Source of the DNA: Hyparrhenia diplandra
Taxonomy: Eukaryota; Streptophyta; Magnoliopsida; Poales; Poaceae
Direction: 5' to 3'
Length of the DNA: 64,000 nt
NCBI GenBank assembly: GCA_015847255.1
Contig: JADLZK010007205.1
Coordinates: 62,001 to 126,000, forward strand
Below, in pieces: positions 23,650 to 34,385 of this stretch; position 1 is the first letter of the stretch, and every line of letters begins with the position of its first letter. Below the pieces are notes generated by a model, which was given only the letters and a program-made list of their open reading frames with translations, did no database searches and was not told the origin of the DNA. Made by a program: the position numbers and the translations under genes.

Positions 23650-24074
23650 TAATTTATAAATTCTAAAAAAATCAACGGCTCAGATTTATTTGATATATTA
23701 CCTTCTATAGTAAGTAAAAAGAGTATCGTCGCATTGCGCTGTATATTATATTTATATATTGTGAGAGGTTTCTATTCCAGGGTAAAGTTCAAATACATCA
23801 CGAATGCGACATTAAAACCAACCCAAATCAAACAAGAAATTAGGACAGCTAAACTGCCGTTACACATGTATTAAGCACGGAGCTACTAGTTTTGACTCCA
23901 GTACAAACATAATATAGTAGTGGTAAGTACCGAGTCAAGTATCATGAAATTGACTACCAAACGAGTGAGAGAACCACAAAGAGTTGCAACAGATAGAGTT
24001 GTGTCCGAAACTGATTGAGTGAGAATAGCATGACTAAGCACTAGGGGGTTGCGGACACCCATTCCGCGCGCCAT

Positions 24075-24468
24075 TCACACCGAAGGCAGCTTGCCCTCCC
24101 AATGCACCGCCGGTGGACACCCGCCCAATTGAGGTCAGCGACGAGTCGCCAAACGCAGTTGTTGATGAGGTGACACATAACATGGACTCTCCACTTATCT
24201 TTGAGCCTCCAAAGCAGCCTCCCTGCTAAGCCATTGTTGCCATTGCGGAGTAGGCAGTTGGGAGCTCAGTTATTGTATCAGTACCTGCTTCCAAGCGAGG
24301 CGAGGTGCTGATCATGCAGCATATTGATTTCACCAAGGGTCCATCAGTGCCATCTGTGTCAGGGCTAGAGGTGTATGATACTCTTCGGTGGTGATCTATA
24401 GATGATGTCAAAGCGTTGGACGAGCTCTTCCCGGTTGTTCGGTCGCGAAGACGCAAGGACACCTCCTA
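24075..24468 (+). pseudogene. Decayed coding-like remnant, family unknown
   Basis: One plus-strand frame reads protein-like with only a few stops: NAPPVDTRPIEVSDESPNAV near 24100, then VLIMQHIDFTKGPSVPSVSG near 24305 and VKALDELFPVVRSRRRKD near 24408. I do not recognise the family. It could be a host gene fragment or part of a retroelement. Stops at about 24231 and 24400 break it. Confidence 0.3.
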
Positions 24469-24531
24469 AGTCGTGTCGTTGCATCAGTATTGGTTGTTTA
24501 TTTTTATGTAATATTGATCTAGGGGATGCTT

Positions 24532-24777
24532 GGATGCCAGCCTCACATCGCCACGCCAAAATTGCGGCAGGCTGTGGCAGAGGCGGAGAAATCGTTCGCC
24601 ACACCCGCCACAAAAGCTGCTACAAAAAAAGTGCGCTAGACGACGAGAATAGAAGCAAAACGACAACTTGCATGCGACAGCGGCGGCCAAAGGTGAAACC
24701 TGATCCAAACAACAGCTTGCATGTGGCAGTTGTCTAATTTTAGCTGTGGCAGGGCGGGGCGGCAACCAAACACCCCC
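24532..24777. mobile_element. Tourist/PIF-Harbinger-like MITE
   Basis: Ends GGGGATGCTTGGATGCC and GGCAACCAAACACCCCC are imperfect inverted repeats. CTA flanks both sides as a 3-bp duplication (24529-24531 and 24778-24780). It is 246 bp and non-coding. Confidence 0.65.
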
Positions 24778-26224
24778 CTAGTGTTCTTCTACTAGCATGG
24801 TTCAGCTAAATGTTACGTTCACCTCCTTCGATGCTCGTTAAAAACGCGTTGTATGATTGTCTAAATACAATAATACACATATCTTTTCAATATTCGAGAT
24901 TTTTTTTTTTTTTTGCTTGACCGCCTGTTGATGATACTCACAGGATTAGATATGTGTCCCGTGTCCGTAACGTATGAGTATAGTGTGTTTTGGTAAACAA
25001 ACATCCGAGCCAGCTTATGCATCGTGTTCCATTCTCTCTTGCAATGTCCAAAGATGCAGTCAAAGACAGTTGTGAAAGACAAAAAAACGCCAAGCTCCCG
25101 TTTTCCAAGGCGGGAGAGCGAGGCCGAAGAAGCTGTTTGGAGTCGGAACTCGAAGCGAACAATCAGTACTATCCCGCAGCCAGAGAAACCAAAGGAAAAG
25201 TAGCGCGCGCGCCAAAAGACGACGGCAGGAACGCCGGCGCCCCTGCCGTACTGCAGCACTGCGACGCAGTCGTCTGTCGCCCCAGCGCAGCGCTCGATCG
25301 ATGGGGCAGCGAGCGATTCTGATTCAGCAGCAGCCCACCCACATTCCCGAGAAAACCTTCCCCGAAATGCTCAATGATTGGTGCCCGCGCGCCGCAGCGT
25401 CCATGCCGCACACGTCGCGTCCCATGTCGTCATGCCTCGGGCAGCGCGCACGCCGGGGCATCCCCACCGTGTCCGGCGGTGTCCCCTTCCGCGAGCACCG
25501 TCGCGCCCCGCCGCCCCGTCCCGTCAATTCCATGTCTCCCCGTCGCGTCGCCTTGTGCGAGCTGTGACACTGTCCCTGAAAATGGCTTCTCCTAGCCCGG
25601 ACCGGGATACGGGTCCCTTCAGCAGTCCAGCACGGCTCGCCAGCGGCCACAGCCTCAAAAGAACTGCGAGCTCGGCCTCTTACTCTGACAGTCAAGTTCT
25701 CCCTCTCGCTCTGCTTTACTTTTCCATCTCCAGCCTCGGTTAGGCTTGCATCCTTTGCAAGGTCGATCTGCATCTGCATGCTCGCTCGCTTCCACTGGAA
25801 ATATTCTCCGGCCACCACCACCGGCTCGCAAGGCAACAAGAATATACCGCCCCAAGGGCACCAACCCACACGTCGGGTCCTCGTCGCGTCTCCTGTTGCT
25901 CTCCCTGCTTTAAAGCTGCAAAGCCTTGGCGGCTCCTGGTCATATTGAATCGTTAGAAGAGCCGATCCGTGAACCAGTCTGCTCATCGCTTCTGTGATCC
26001 CATCGATGCCTCCACCCCAGGCCATCACCATAGCGGTCAATTAGACCAGCCTTTTCTTTCAGTGCCTTGTGTCTCAGTCCTCCCTTTGCCTCTTTTTCTT
26101 TTCTGCTCTACTAGCTTGCAGTGCCTTTCATGCTCTTGTCACATACTTGCAGTAGTCCTCTTGCTTTTTTACCTTTGATTGAGCTGAGACTGCGACCGAG
26201 AGGCACAGGCACTAGCCCTTGCCG
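24778..26224. other. GC-rich upstream region, no supported gene
   Basis: Several overlapping open frames lie on both strands around 25160-26040, the longest on the minus strand. None has family motifs, and they look composition-driven. The right part is the promoter region of the small gene at 26312. Confidence 0.4.
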
Positions 26225-26231
26225 TATAAAA
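26225..26231 (+). promoter_or_regulatory. TATA box of the small gene at 26312
   Basis: TATAAAA in a GCCGTATAAAACG context predicts transcription starting near 26255. That would give a 5' UTR of about 55 bases before the ATG at 26312. Confidence 0.6.
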
Positions 26232-26311
26232 CGTGTCGTGCGTAGGCGACTAGGCTGTCTCCGTGGTACGCGCGAGCACACTATATTGGGTTTGCAGCAT
26301 CAGGCATCGAG

Positions 26312-26756
26312 ATGAGGAGGAAGGGAAGCGAGTGTACAAGGATCAGCCCAGCTGAGATCGGCGCCGGCACACCCATGCTGTCCCTGGCGTCCAGATCCGG
26401 CCGGAGGGCGCCGTCGTCGTCGTCGGACCGGGACCGGCCTCGGCAAGTGCGAGGAGGCGTCTGCGGCTCGCCTTCTGCGGACCGCGCGCTGGACGGCCGC
26501 GCGCTTCTACAGGCGAGCGAGGCTGAGCATCGTCAGGGCGTTTCGGTCCAGCTCGTCGTCGACGACCAAGAAAGCAACTCCTGCTGCGGCGGCCACTGCT
26601 GCTTCACCGGATTGCACGCCGGCGAGGCATAGCAGTAGGCGGCAGCAGCAGCAGTCCGCGCCACCTGCCGTGGTGGTCGTCGATGACTCGCACAAGAGCG
26701 AAGCGGTGGAGGAGTGCATCAGGTTCATGAACTCGTCGTCGAGGAAGTACCGGTAG
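26312..26756 (+). CDS. Small basic protein, unknown; frame broken by one base
   Basis: From the ATG at 26312 the frame starts MRRKGSECTRISPAEIGAGT. After about 47 codons the protein-like reading moves to another frame (GLGKCEEASAARLLRTARW, then ARFYRRARLSIVRAFR). It ends EAVEECIRFMNSSSRKYR before the stop at 26754-26756. The span is 445 bases, one more than a multiple of three. This fits a single extra base near the GACCGGGACCGG run around 26420-26440. Without it the product would be about 147 residues. The C-terminal EAVEECIRFMNSSS motif recalls small plant proteins often annotated josephin-like, but I cannot assign a function. The TATA box 80 bp upstream supports a real gene. Confidence 0.55.
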
Positions 26757-27038
26757 AGTTTCTGGGGGTTCTGTTCTGTGTGCGCGGATGCTGTGGCGTC
26801 TTTCTTGTACCTCTTGTTCTTTTGGCCTTTCATCTATGTGCGCATCTGATCAAACCTTGTAATTGAGAAACATACTGGTTACTGCTTTGATCTTTATGTA
26901 CCCTGAAATCTCTCATTAGCGTCTAGTATCAAAGCCTGTCTGTCAGTGTCGCAGTGAGTCTGTTTATATGTATTTTTTTCATTTGAGTGAAACAAAATTT
27001 TCCATCTTATCAAGTAAGCAATTCTCTGTGTAACTAGC

Positions 27039-27413
27039 TGTAAGCAGGAGAAGAATTGGGGATAGGATAGCACGGGATTTAGGTCGAGTAGCAGATGAAC
27101 ATTAACGAGGACGAGTTCGAGTATAGAATTACAATAACAGGATTCAAATTCGTGATTCCTCTCCCCTCTCTGTTCCTGACTTCTTATACGCAACCGAAGG
27201 GGAACGATGACGACTACTCCCACTCCGGGCCTTGGACTTGTGCATTGGGCCTCCGGGAACGGATGCTTCTCCTTGGCCCATGGGCTGAAGCTGCAGCCTG
27301 GTCAGATGTTGGCGCGGCAGCTTCAGTCTGTCTTCCCGCGTCTTCCAGGTCGCTGACACTAGCAGATATAATACTACCACCACATTACGGCATCGATAAA
27401 CTAGAACTAAACA
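27039..27413 (+). mobile_element. Possible LTR remnant with primer-binding-like site
   Basis: The stretch starts TGTAAGCAGG and ends CTAAACA. TGGTATCTCCGAG follows directly, resembling a degenerate initiator-Met tRNA primer site (TGGTATCAGAGC). No matching second LTR or target duplication was found. Confidence 0.3.
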
Positions 27414-28011
27414 TGGTATCTCCGAGTGATCAGGATAAACTAGAACTAAATCTGTGACATCATTTTCTTATCTGTCAGAAGACGAACAACAACGAAAGCA
27501 CATATTCAACAAAGCAGATAGAGGAGATAAGAAAGCATATGTAACTGAAGCAAACTTCTGAACATCGTACTGGCCGGAGCGAATGAGTCCAACCTACGGT
27601 GAAACAGAAGAAACGCTACATTGACAAAGGAAGCATACGCAAGAGCAAAACAGAAAGAAAGATTGCAATCGAAGATCGACAAAAGACGGAAATGTACGTA
27701 GCATAGAGCTGTATGTGTTTGGATTGGACTTTGAAGTCCGGGCAGGCAGCACTTTTAGCACCCCTGCATCCAAAACCTAATAGAACATGTACAAGAGTTT
27801 TCAAAACACATTTCCAAACTTGATATTTTGGTAACATTTTTTTTTTAAAAAAAAAACACTCTTGAACTCCCTATCTCAACTCCCGATCTCTCCACATTTG
27901 AGGAAATCGAAATGATCGCACTTAAAAATTCTAACCTGCTGGGTCTGTTATTATAAAAAAAAAGCAAAAAACTGTGGGTCGTTGGGTCGATCTTGGCTAC
28001 AACACAAACGA
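27414..28011. other. Intergenic DNA, nothing recognised
   Basis: No supported gene. Short poly-T and poly-A runs lie near 27840-27857. Confidence 0.4.
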
Positions 28012-28030
28012 GCCCAGTAGGCATTATGTT

Positions 28031-28342
28031 TTTTTTTTTTTTTTTTTTGAGAATGACACAGCACTCACAATACGCACGCACACTCACCCCTATGAACACA
28101 CACGCACGCAAACCCTACCCCTATGAGCACCTCCGAAAGAATGGGTAGCCGGCAGATCCGGAGATTCTCGAAGTCACCATAGGCGCCTCGTCGCCGACGG
28201 AACGCCGCTACCACTGAATGCACAACGCCGGTAAATCCTGGAAAAATCCCAGAAAAAGGTGCGAAAGCACCGTGATTTGAACCCCCGGTGGTAGTAGCGT
28301 CCCCACCGGACTATTCTACCATTGTACTACAAGCCAATTCGC
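28031..28342 (-). mobile_element. tRNA-derived SINE with 19-bp TSD
   Basis: GCCCAGTAGGCATTATGTT occurs at 28012-28030 and again at 28343-28361, a perfect target duplication. On the minus strand the element begins with a tRNA-like head: an A-box-like TAGTACAATGGTAG and a B box GGTTCAAATC. It ends in a poly-A tail (plus-strand poly-T at 28031 onward). The body matches the common grass SINE that also gives the truncated copies at 42000-42142 and 42758-42950. Confidence 0.88.
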
Positions 28343-28351
28343 GCCCAGTAG

Positions 28352-28402
28352 GCATTATGTTCCGGCGGCAAGCGCGACCAGCATTATGTTCCGGCGGCAA
28401 GC
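28352..28402. repeat. 29-bp tandem repeat next to the SINE
   Basis: GCATTATGTTCCGGCGGCAA starts at 28352 and again at 28381. It overlaps the right target duplication of the SINE, so part of the target sequence was duplicated independently. Confidence 0.8.
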
Positions 28403-28660
28403 CCACGAGCCCATTAGTTTCCAGCCCTTCCAAACAGAAACGATGGGCTCCAATTATTTTATTATTACAAGCTTCCTCCATTTCCTTTGCAACTGATTTT
28501 TCCGTATCCGTTGCTAAAAAAAAAAAAAAAGAGGTGATTTGTCCTCTATCCAAACTCTAAGTTGATTTCCTCCTTTCAAAGTTGATTTCTTTCCTAGTAC
28601 ACCCCTCTTTTCTCTTTTTGCAAGTGTGCGCTTCTTATTTTAGTTATTATTCTATATCCA

Positions 28661-28890
28661 CTCCTTCCATTCTATATTATAGTTCGTTCGACTTTTTAAA
28701 ACACTAAGTTTGACCTCTCGTATTATTCAAAAAATTTATACAAACATAGTCATAAGTCAATAAAGAACTTTTATTAATAAAGCATGCCACAACAAACATG
28801 TGATATTTTACAGTTTTTTTTAAATAAGACGAGTCATCAAACTTGAGGTTTAAAAAATTCAAACGAACTATAATTTGGAACGAGGTTAGT
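28661..28890. mobile_element. Stowaway-like MITE, diverged
   Basis: CTCCTTCCATTCTATATTAT at the left pairs with ATAATTTGGAACGAGGTTAG at the right, and both continue into a TAGTTCGTTCGA-type block. It is related to the copy at 23415-23649. The right edge is approximate. Confidence 0.65.
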
Positions 28891-29059
28891 AGTTGTTTAG
28901 TTCACCTTCTCTTTACAATTGCTACATATAGAAAATTAGGTGGAATGTCATGTTAATTTGCAAATAATCCGAACAAACTTAATACATGTTAGAAAAACTG
29001 TAATGGTAAAAAGGAATGTATATTAGCTATTTAGATATCAACTTGTTATTTTTTGTCTT

Positions 29060-30640
29060 GAGGTCAACTTGGAGGGGGGGGGGGGGGGGAATAAAGGTGA
29101 ATACATCAAGAGAGGGGAGAGAGAGATTACAACACCACAGGGTACAACAACACAAACACAACAACAGGGTAAACCTAGCCTAAGCCGCAAATTGTCAACC
29201 AAGCGTCGATTTGCGCCACCGCCGAACAACATACTCGCCGGTGTCACCATGGCCCTTGTGCCCTGCACAACTCCTCGTAGATACGCCTCTCCACTGCCGC
29301 CCCTCTAAGGTACTAAATAGAGGGACCAACAGTGAAATGGGGACTAAGAGATCGAGGTGACGAGCCCGCGGGCCTAGGATTGCTGGACACGACGACTTCC
29401 CTTCAAGCTGATGGGGACACCCTCCAGCACATCCGGGCCCACGTACCACCATCCAATGCCGTCCATGGGGAGGAATCTTTGGAGGGGAATGGCGGCACCC
29501 ATCAACGATGCCTTTGAGAAGGGTAGCGACGTTCTCGAACGCACCCATCAACGACCATAGCAACAAGCTCGGAAAGGCTTTCGCCCCGAGACCTACTCAA
29601 CCGCGGTACTTGGCATGACAGTAGGAGCGCTCAGAAACGAAGCCTTCACGAAGGAAATGACATCCTTAGATGCCATCTTTGTTGATAGAAGCACATGAGA
29701 TTCATCTCAGACCTCACATCAGCGACCCGTAGTGTAGACAAGCTTTGATGACGCCTTTAGGAAGGAGTGTGATGCAGACAGCGCCACCACCGCCGCCTCT
29801 GAGCAGGGAGCTAGGCAGTGTGGAGAGCCAAGCATAGGATTCGACACCTTGGTTCTTGGGAGGTGCTATTGTATCGGGCGCTGTCCACTGCATCGGGGGC
29901 TTGCGGCTGTGCAAGACGGTCGCGTACCCAAGATGTGCAAAGCAGAATGCGTCGTGGTTTGGTGGCCACCAGCCATGGGCCGCCACGAGCACACCGCCGC
30001 CGGGCGGAGCCACGAGCCGGGGGCAGCGGCCTAGACAGCAAAGCCGAGCCCCAGTGCACCACGGGCCACTAGCACCGCACCGGGCGCTCCACCTCGCGGG
30101 CCCGCCCACCGGGCGCCTAGGAACGCGGGCGCCCTAAGACGCTGTATCTCGCGCCGAGGGGACGACGCATCTATCTATGTGTGTGTGTGTGTGTGGTGGT
30201 GGTGGGGGGGGTTGGCGCCCTGCGTGCCTGGAGCACACCGTCCCCGTGCGCCCCGACAACGCACAGGCCGGCTCTCCGTGCCGTCGGCGAAGGCAGCGGG
30301 ATGTCCGTGCACACACCGGATCCGATCCTAGGAGGTCCAATCTGAAGCTTCGAGCACCCGACGGCCGCCCTTTTTGCGCCATGGTTTCTAGGTCGAGGAA
30401 GAAGAGGGGAGGGAAGGAAGAAGAGGGGAGGGAAGGAAGGAGGAAGGTGATGCAGGGCCTGGCTGGCCGCCGCCGCCGGGGCCGTGGAGCAGCCGCGGCG
30501 GCGCTATGGGGGTCGCCCCCATGTAACCCTGTACGGAGAGCGACGGGAGGGGGTGGGGGGTGTTGTTGAAGGTCCTACAAGGAGAGGATTTTCAAAAAAA
30601 AAAAAAAAAAAAAAAAAGAGAGAGAGAGAGAAAACTTGTT
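29060..30640. other. GC-rich segment, coding status unclear
   Basis: Long open frames occur on both strands, including minus-strand 29714-30109 and 30134-30382, but no family is recognisable. Low-complexity markers are poly-G (about 29072-29090), (TG)n at about 30178-30198, a GGGAGGGAAGGAAGA duplication near 30405-30440, and poly-A followed by (GA)n at 30594-30634. It may be transposon or captured gene sequence on the minus strand. Confidence 0.3.
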
Positions 30641-31778
30641 AAGTAACCAAACATTCTTCAACGTTATACGTTAGTACAGTTGTTAGCCTAACATTCTGCG
30701 AGACTAGTAGTACGTAGTATACTTTCTCCTTTTCGGCCGGTAGGTGAGGGCGTCAGACAAATCGAATGTTTCTTTTTGCGTAGTTTGAAACCTGCAAAGC
30801 TGCACATGGAATGTGGTACGCAGTACATTATGTTCACTGTTCGGTTGTTCCCATGCAGATTAAGTGACCAGTGTCAGTGTCAAAAGCCCAGATGGCCGAA
30901 AAGTTAGCTGCATGCTTTGAAACTCCATGTCCAGCAACAAGCATCCAAAGCAAACTGATCATATAGCCAACAATTTCCTAGAGGCAAGCGGGTGGTGGTT
31001 GACTATCACATGATGTACGTGAGCAACTCAGAAGTGTTTTCTTATGATGATAGCCAGCAACAGCAAGCACTCACGGTACCACAAGCTCACGGTTAAAAAT
31101 TGGGTGGCCGTAGCACGACAGTTTGAATCCAATGCATGCATATCCTGTAAAAGCCTGCTGTGTTCCTACTCCATGCGTCTTTTAGTTCCCACCTGACCTA
31201 ACGCAATATGTTGATGCGTGAATCACACACAGATCACAAGCCACACAAACATATAAAACAAAACAGTCAAGTTCATAGAAGGGTCAAAGACGCTTGGAGA
31301 GCATATATATAATATGCAATAGATTAGTATTAGACCGATCGAAACAGATCGACTACACATTACATGAAATTGCCATGCATAGGTATATGCATGAATATAA
31401 ATAAATATCAAAACGACTACTGTCGAATTTGGATATGTCATCAGTAGCTAGTGAGCAGAAAGTTAATGATTTTAGTACGCCATGGACGCACCCCCAGAAA
31501 ATGAACGAAAGAAATGGCACGCATGCAGTACATCTCTCATGATGAAAAGATCAGCGAAAAGGCAACTGAAATCTCAGCTGCATGCTCTTTCCCTGATCCT
31601 CTCAGATTCTTCATGCAACGTCGTTGGTAGAGCGTAGGAGTACGTACGTAGTACAGCATATGCCGTATTTCATCTGACACATCTTTTCATGTCGGTATTA
31701 GCTACTAGAACCAAGGACTACACAATGATGCGTGGGACAAGTCCACACAATCGCATGCGCCGACGAATGGCCGATGAT
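30641..31778. other. 3' flank of the WOX gene, no gene seen
   Basis: No supported gene. The right part probably includes the 3' UTR of the minus-strand WOX gene. Confidence 0.4.
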
Positions 31779-32564
31779 CTAGGGACCGAAGCTGCAGAGC
31801 CTGAGCTCAAGCGGCGGATCCCGGCCGCCGGAGACGTCGAAGAAGGAGAACTCCCTGCACTGCTCGCTGGCGGCGGCGCTGCCCCTGACGTACCGGACCT
31901 TCTCCGCCGCCTCGAGGTCGACGTACGACTTGAGGGGGAAGAGCTCCAGCGTCTCCACCTCCCTCGTCGGCCGCTCCCACGTTGTCGTCGCCTCCTGCTG
32001 CTCCACCACGTCCCTGACGTAGCCTGCATGCACGGAGCACGGTCGATGTCAACAACACCCGGCGAAAGAAAGGACAACCCCCGGCGACAGAAACAAGCTC
32101 TGTAGCTGAAAAAAGGAGAAGAGGGTACGTTCGACAAGAGTATGCTTACATGTCACGGCGAGCCGGTGATGGTGTCCGTAGCTTCTGGCCTCCCGCTTGC
32201 TCTCTGGCGGCTGCATCACGAGGTCGACGTCGGCCTCGGCGTCGTGCGAGGCGGCGGCAGCACGGCCGCCGCCGTCTTCCTCGTTATTGCTGCCGCTGCC
32301 GCTTCCGCTGTCGGGGGAGGACGCGCCGCGGCGGCGCTTCTTGTGGTGGTGGCGCTCGCGGGCCTTGTGGTTCTGGAACCAGTAGAAGACGTTCTTGCTC
32401 TCCACCTTGCCGAAGGCGCTGAGATGGGTGGAGATGCGCTGGATCTGCTCCGTGCTGGGCGTCCGCAGCCCCGCCCGGAAGAGCTCCGTCAGGACCTTCA
32501 CCTGCTCCGCCGTAGGGTTCCACCGCCCGCACTTGACGCCGACACGGCCGCTCAGCGCCTCCAT
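31779..32564 (-). CDS. QHB: WUSCHEL-related homeobox protein, QHB/WOX5 type
   Basis: Two exons, 32150-32564 and 31779-32023, flank a 126-bp GT-AG intron (donor GTAAGC, acceptor GCATGCAG), giving 219 residues. The ATG at 32564 starts MEALSGRVGVKCGRWNPTAE, the N terminus I recall for rice QHB (OsWOX9), the grass WOX5 counterpart. The WUS-type homeodomain spans about residues 11-76, with recognition helix ESKNVFYWFQNHKARER, followed by a basic HHHKKRRRG. The WUS box TLELFPL is at 163-169, and an EAR-like LELRL is at 210-214 near the C terminus, consistent with a nuclear repressor. In rice and Arabidopsis this subgroup is expressed in the root quiescent centre and maintains stem cells. The frame is intact in both exons. 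The only doubt is which WOX5 paralogue this is. Confidence 0.93.
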
Positions 32565-32842
32565 GACCGTCGTCAATCACTACCGGCCTATATAGATAGA
32601 TATTGAGATCGATCGTAGCTACACTACACCCCTTAGGTAGTAGATCGGGTTTGCTTCAGCTATAGATATCGATCTGTGTGGTTTGTGAAAGATTGATGAA
32701 CAAATGCAAGAAGCTGCGCTAGCTGCGTGCTAATGCAAAGTTGCAAACTAGGCTAGCTTCTGCAGCTTCTGATTTGGTTGCTTCCGGGATCTTCTTCTGG
32801 TCAGAGGAAATGCTGAAATCAATAGATGCGCAGTGGGGGTAC

Positions 32843-32850
32843 TTATATAA
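32843..32850 (-). promoter_or_regulatory. TATA box of the WOX gene
   Basis: TTATATAA (minus strand, GGTTATATAAGTACC context) lies about 280 bases upstream of the ATG at 32564. It predicts a transcript start near 32815 and a 5' UTR of about 250 bases. Confidence 0.6.
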
Positions 32851-34380
32851 CCGGCGCTGCGCAGGGGGGCAGTGCCGAGGCCGTGGTCGACGTGGCAGTG
32901 GCTGTAGCGGATTCGAAGGTCTCGGTGCTCTCCTTTTGTTTTCCTTTCCTCAATTTCCTTTCTCGAACTGTGCGAGCAGAGGCGAGCGACATGCGCAAAA
33001 GCTGCCACTGTACGTTTAGCAAAAACGCTCAGCGCGCCCGACATGCTTAAGCGCGATTGATAATGCGGTTTTGGTCGCCCATGCATGCAAATCTAAGTGC
33101 CGTCCTGTCGCGTAGCACCATGTCTTAGAATGAGCCCTGTTTGCCGAGAGAGTGTATTGTAATCTAACAATGTCGATCGAGGTGGCGGGTGCTGATTTGG
33201 GGCGGGCGCGCGGCGTCCCATGGAGATCTCTGGCTCCTTGCATGGGTCGTGACCTAGTCCAAGGGAATCGCCGATCGCGGCGAGGACCAGCCACCAGCAG
33301 AGGCTCCTCCCCTAGCTCACGGCCGGCGCACGGGCAATCGGCGATCTGGTTTCGGAGTTCGCTCAGCCGGCCGCGCTGGTCTCTACACTGCTTGACAAGT
33401 ATATAGCTTCTCTGAACAAGTTAAACGGCAACAAGACAGAGATCCTGCGTCGTCTCGATCTCCCGCTGCAAAAACTACACGGGTTGCCAAGACGCATGCA
33501 TGCATGTTAGTTTCACAGAAAAATATAATCTCCTTGATCTCTCTCTTGTTTATCACTTGTATAGCGAGAGTTTGTATTTGCACGCGAGTTAATTATTGGT
33601 AGCTTAGCTACTGGAGGTCTTAATTAGTTTCTTGATGCGTTGGTTGGAGATCCGACTTGGAGTCAAACTTGTCAGTGCATGGTTGCCAAAATTAGTGTGA
33701 TAATAAGTCGTGCGTGCATGGGATTCAAAAGAGATGTCAGGGCGGGTAACATGTTGCATGGCCTTTTGTGTTGTGTCAACCACAACCAGCGCCTATCTAT
33801 CCGTTCCAGCTATATTTGTCTCCTGATCGATCCTGTTCTCACTAGGTAACCGGTAGTACGACGGCAATTCCATTGGTGAGGCAGCTACACGTACTGTTCA
33901 CCATGCATGTGAGTTGCTACTTGCTAGTAGCCGCGGCGCGCCCTGTGAACTTGTGACGGATCGATACCGCCCGGCCGCTGATTTCACACGGACGGGCCAG
34001 GTACAGCCACGAGATCGTACTAGGCACCAACGGAACATGCCCAATCATCACGACGACGTGCATGCAAGTTAACGCAGAAACGCGAGCGCCGTACGTTCAT
34101 GACAATCGATCCGGCCGAATTCCTGTCGTCTGCTACCTACTAGTAGTAGGTTTAATTTGCACAAACTCGATCTCATCAGCGCCACCAGCTCATCAAAAAG
34201 GTGTGGCAGCATCAGTCGGCGTTTGTGGAAGGGTCAGGAAGACCGTACGTGGCGTCCAGGCGGCAATGCATGTCGTCTCGTTCTCATATATGCATTTGCT
34301 GGACAAACAAGACCTCTAGCTCGTGGTGATCGGCGCTGGTGGTCCGGCTTGTTGGGAGTGCGCGCGGCTCTAGTTTGAGC
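32851..34380. other. Upstream region of the WOX gene, no gene seen
   Basis: Regulatory DNA is likely. Open frames here are short and unsupported. Confidence 0.4.
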
Positions 34381-34385
34381 TTATG

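Noticed and set aside
25324..26040. 238-codon minus-strand open frame
   Set aside because: No motif, no start or promoter context, and it overlaps the upstream region of the gene at 26312.
32142..32606. Plus-strand open frames over the WOX exon
   Set aside because: Shadows of the minus-strand homeobox coding sequence.
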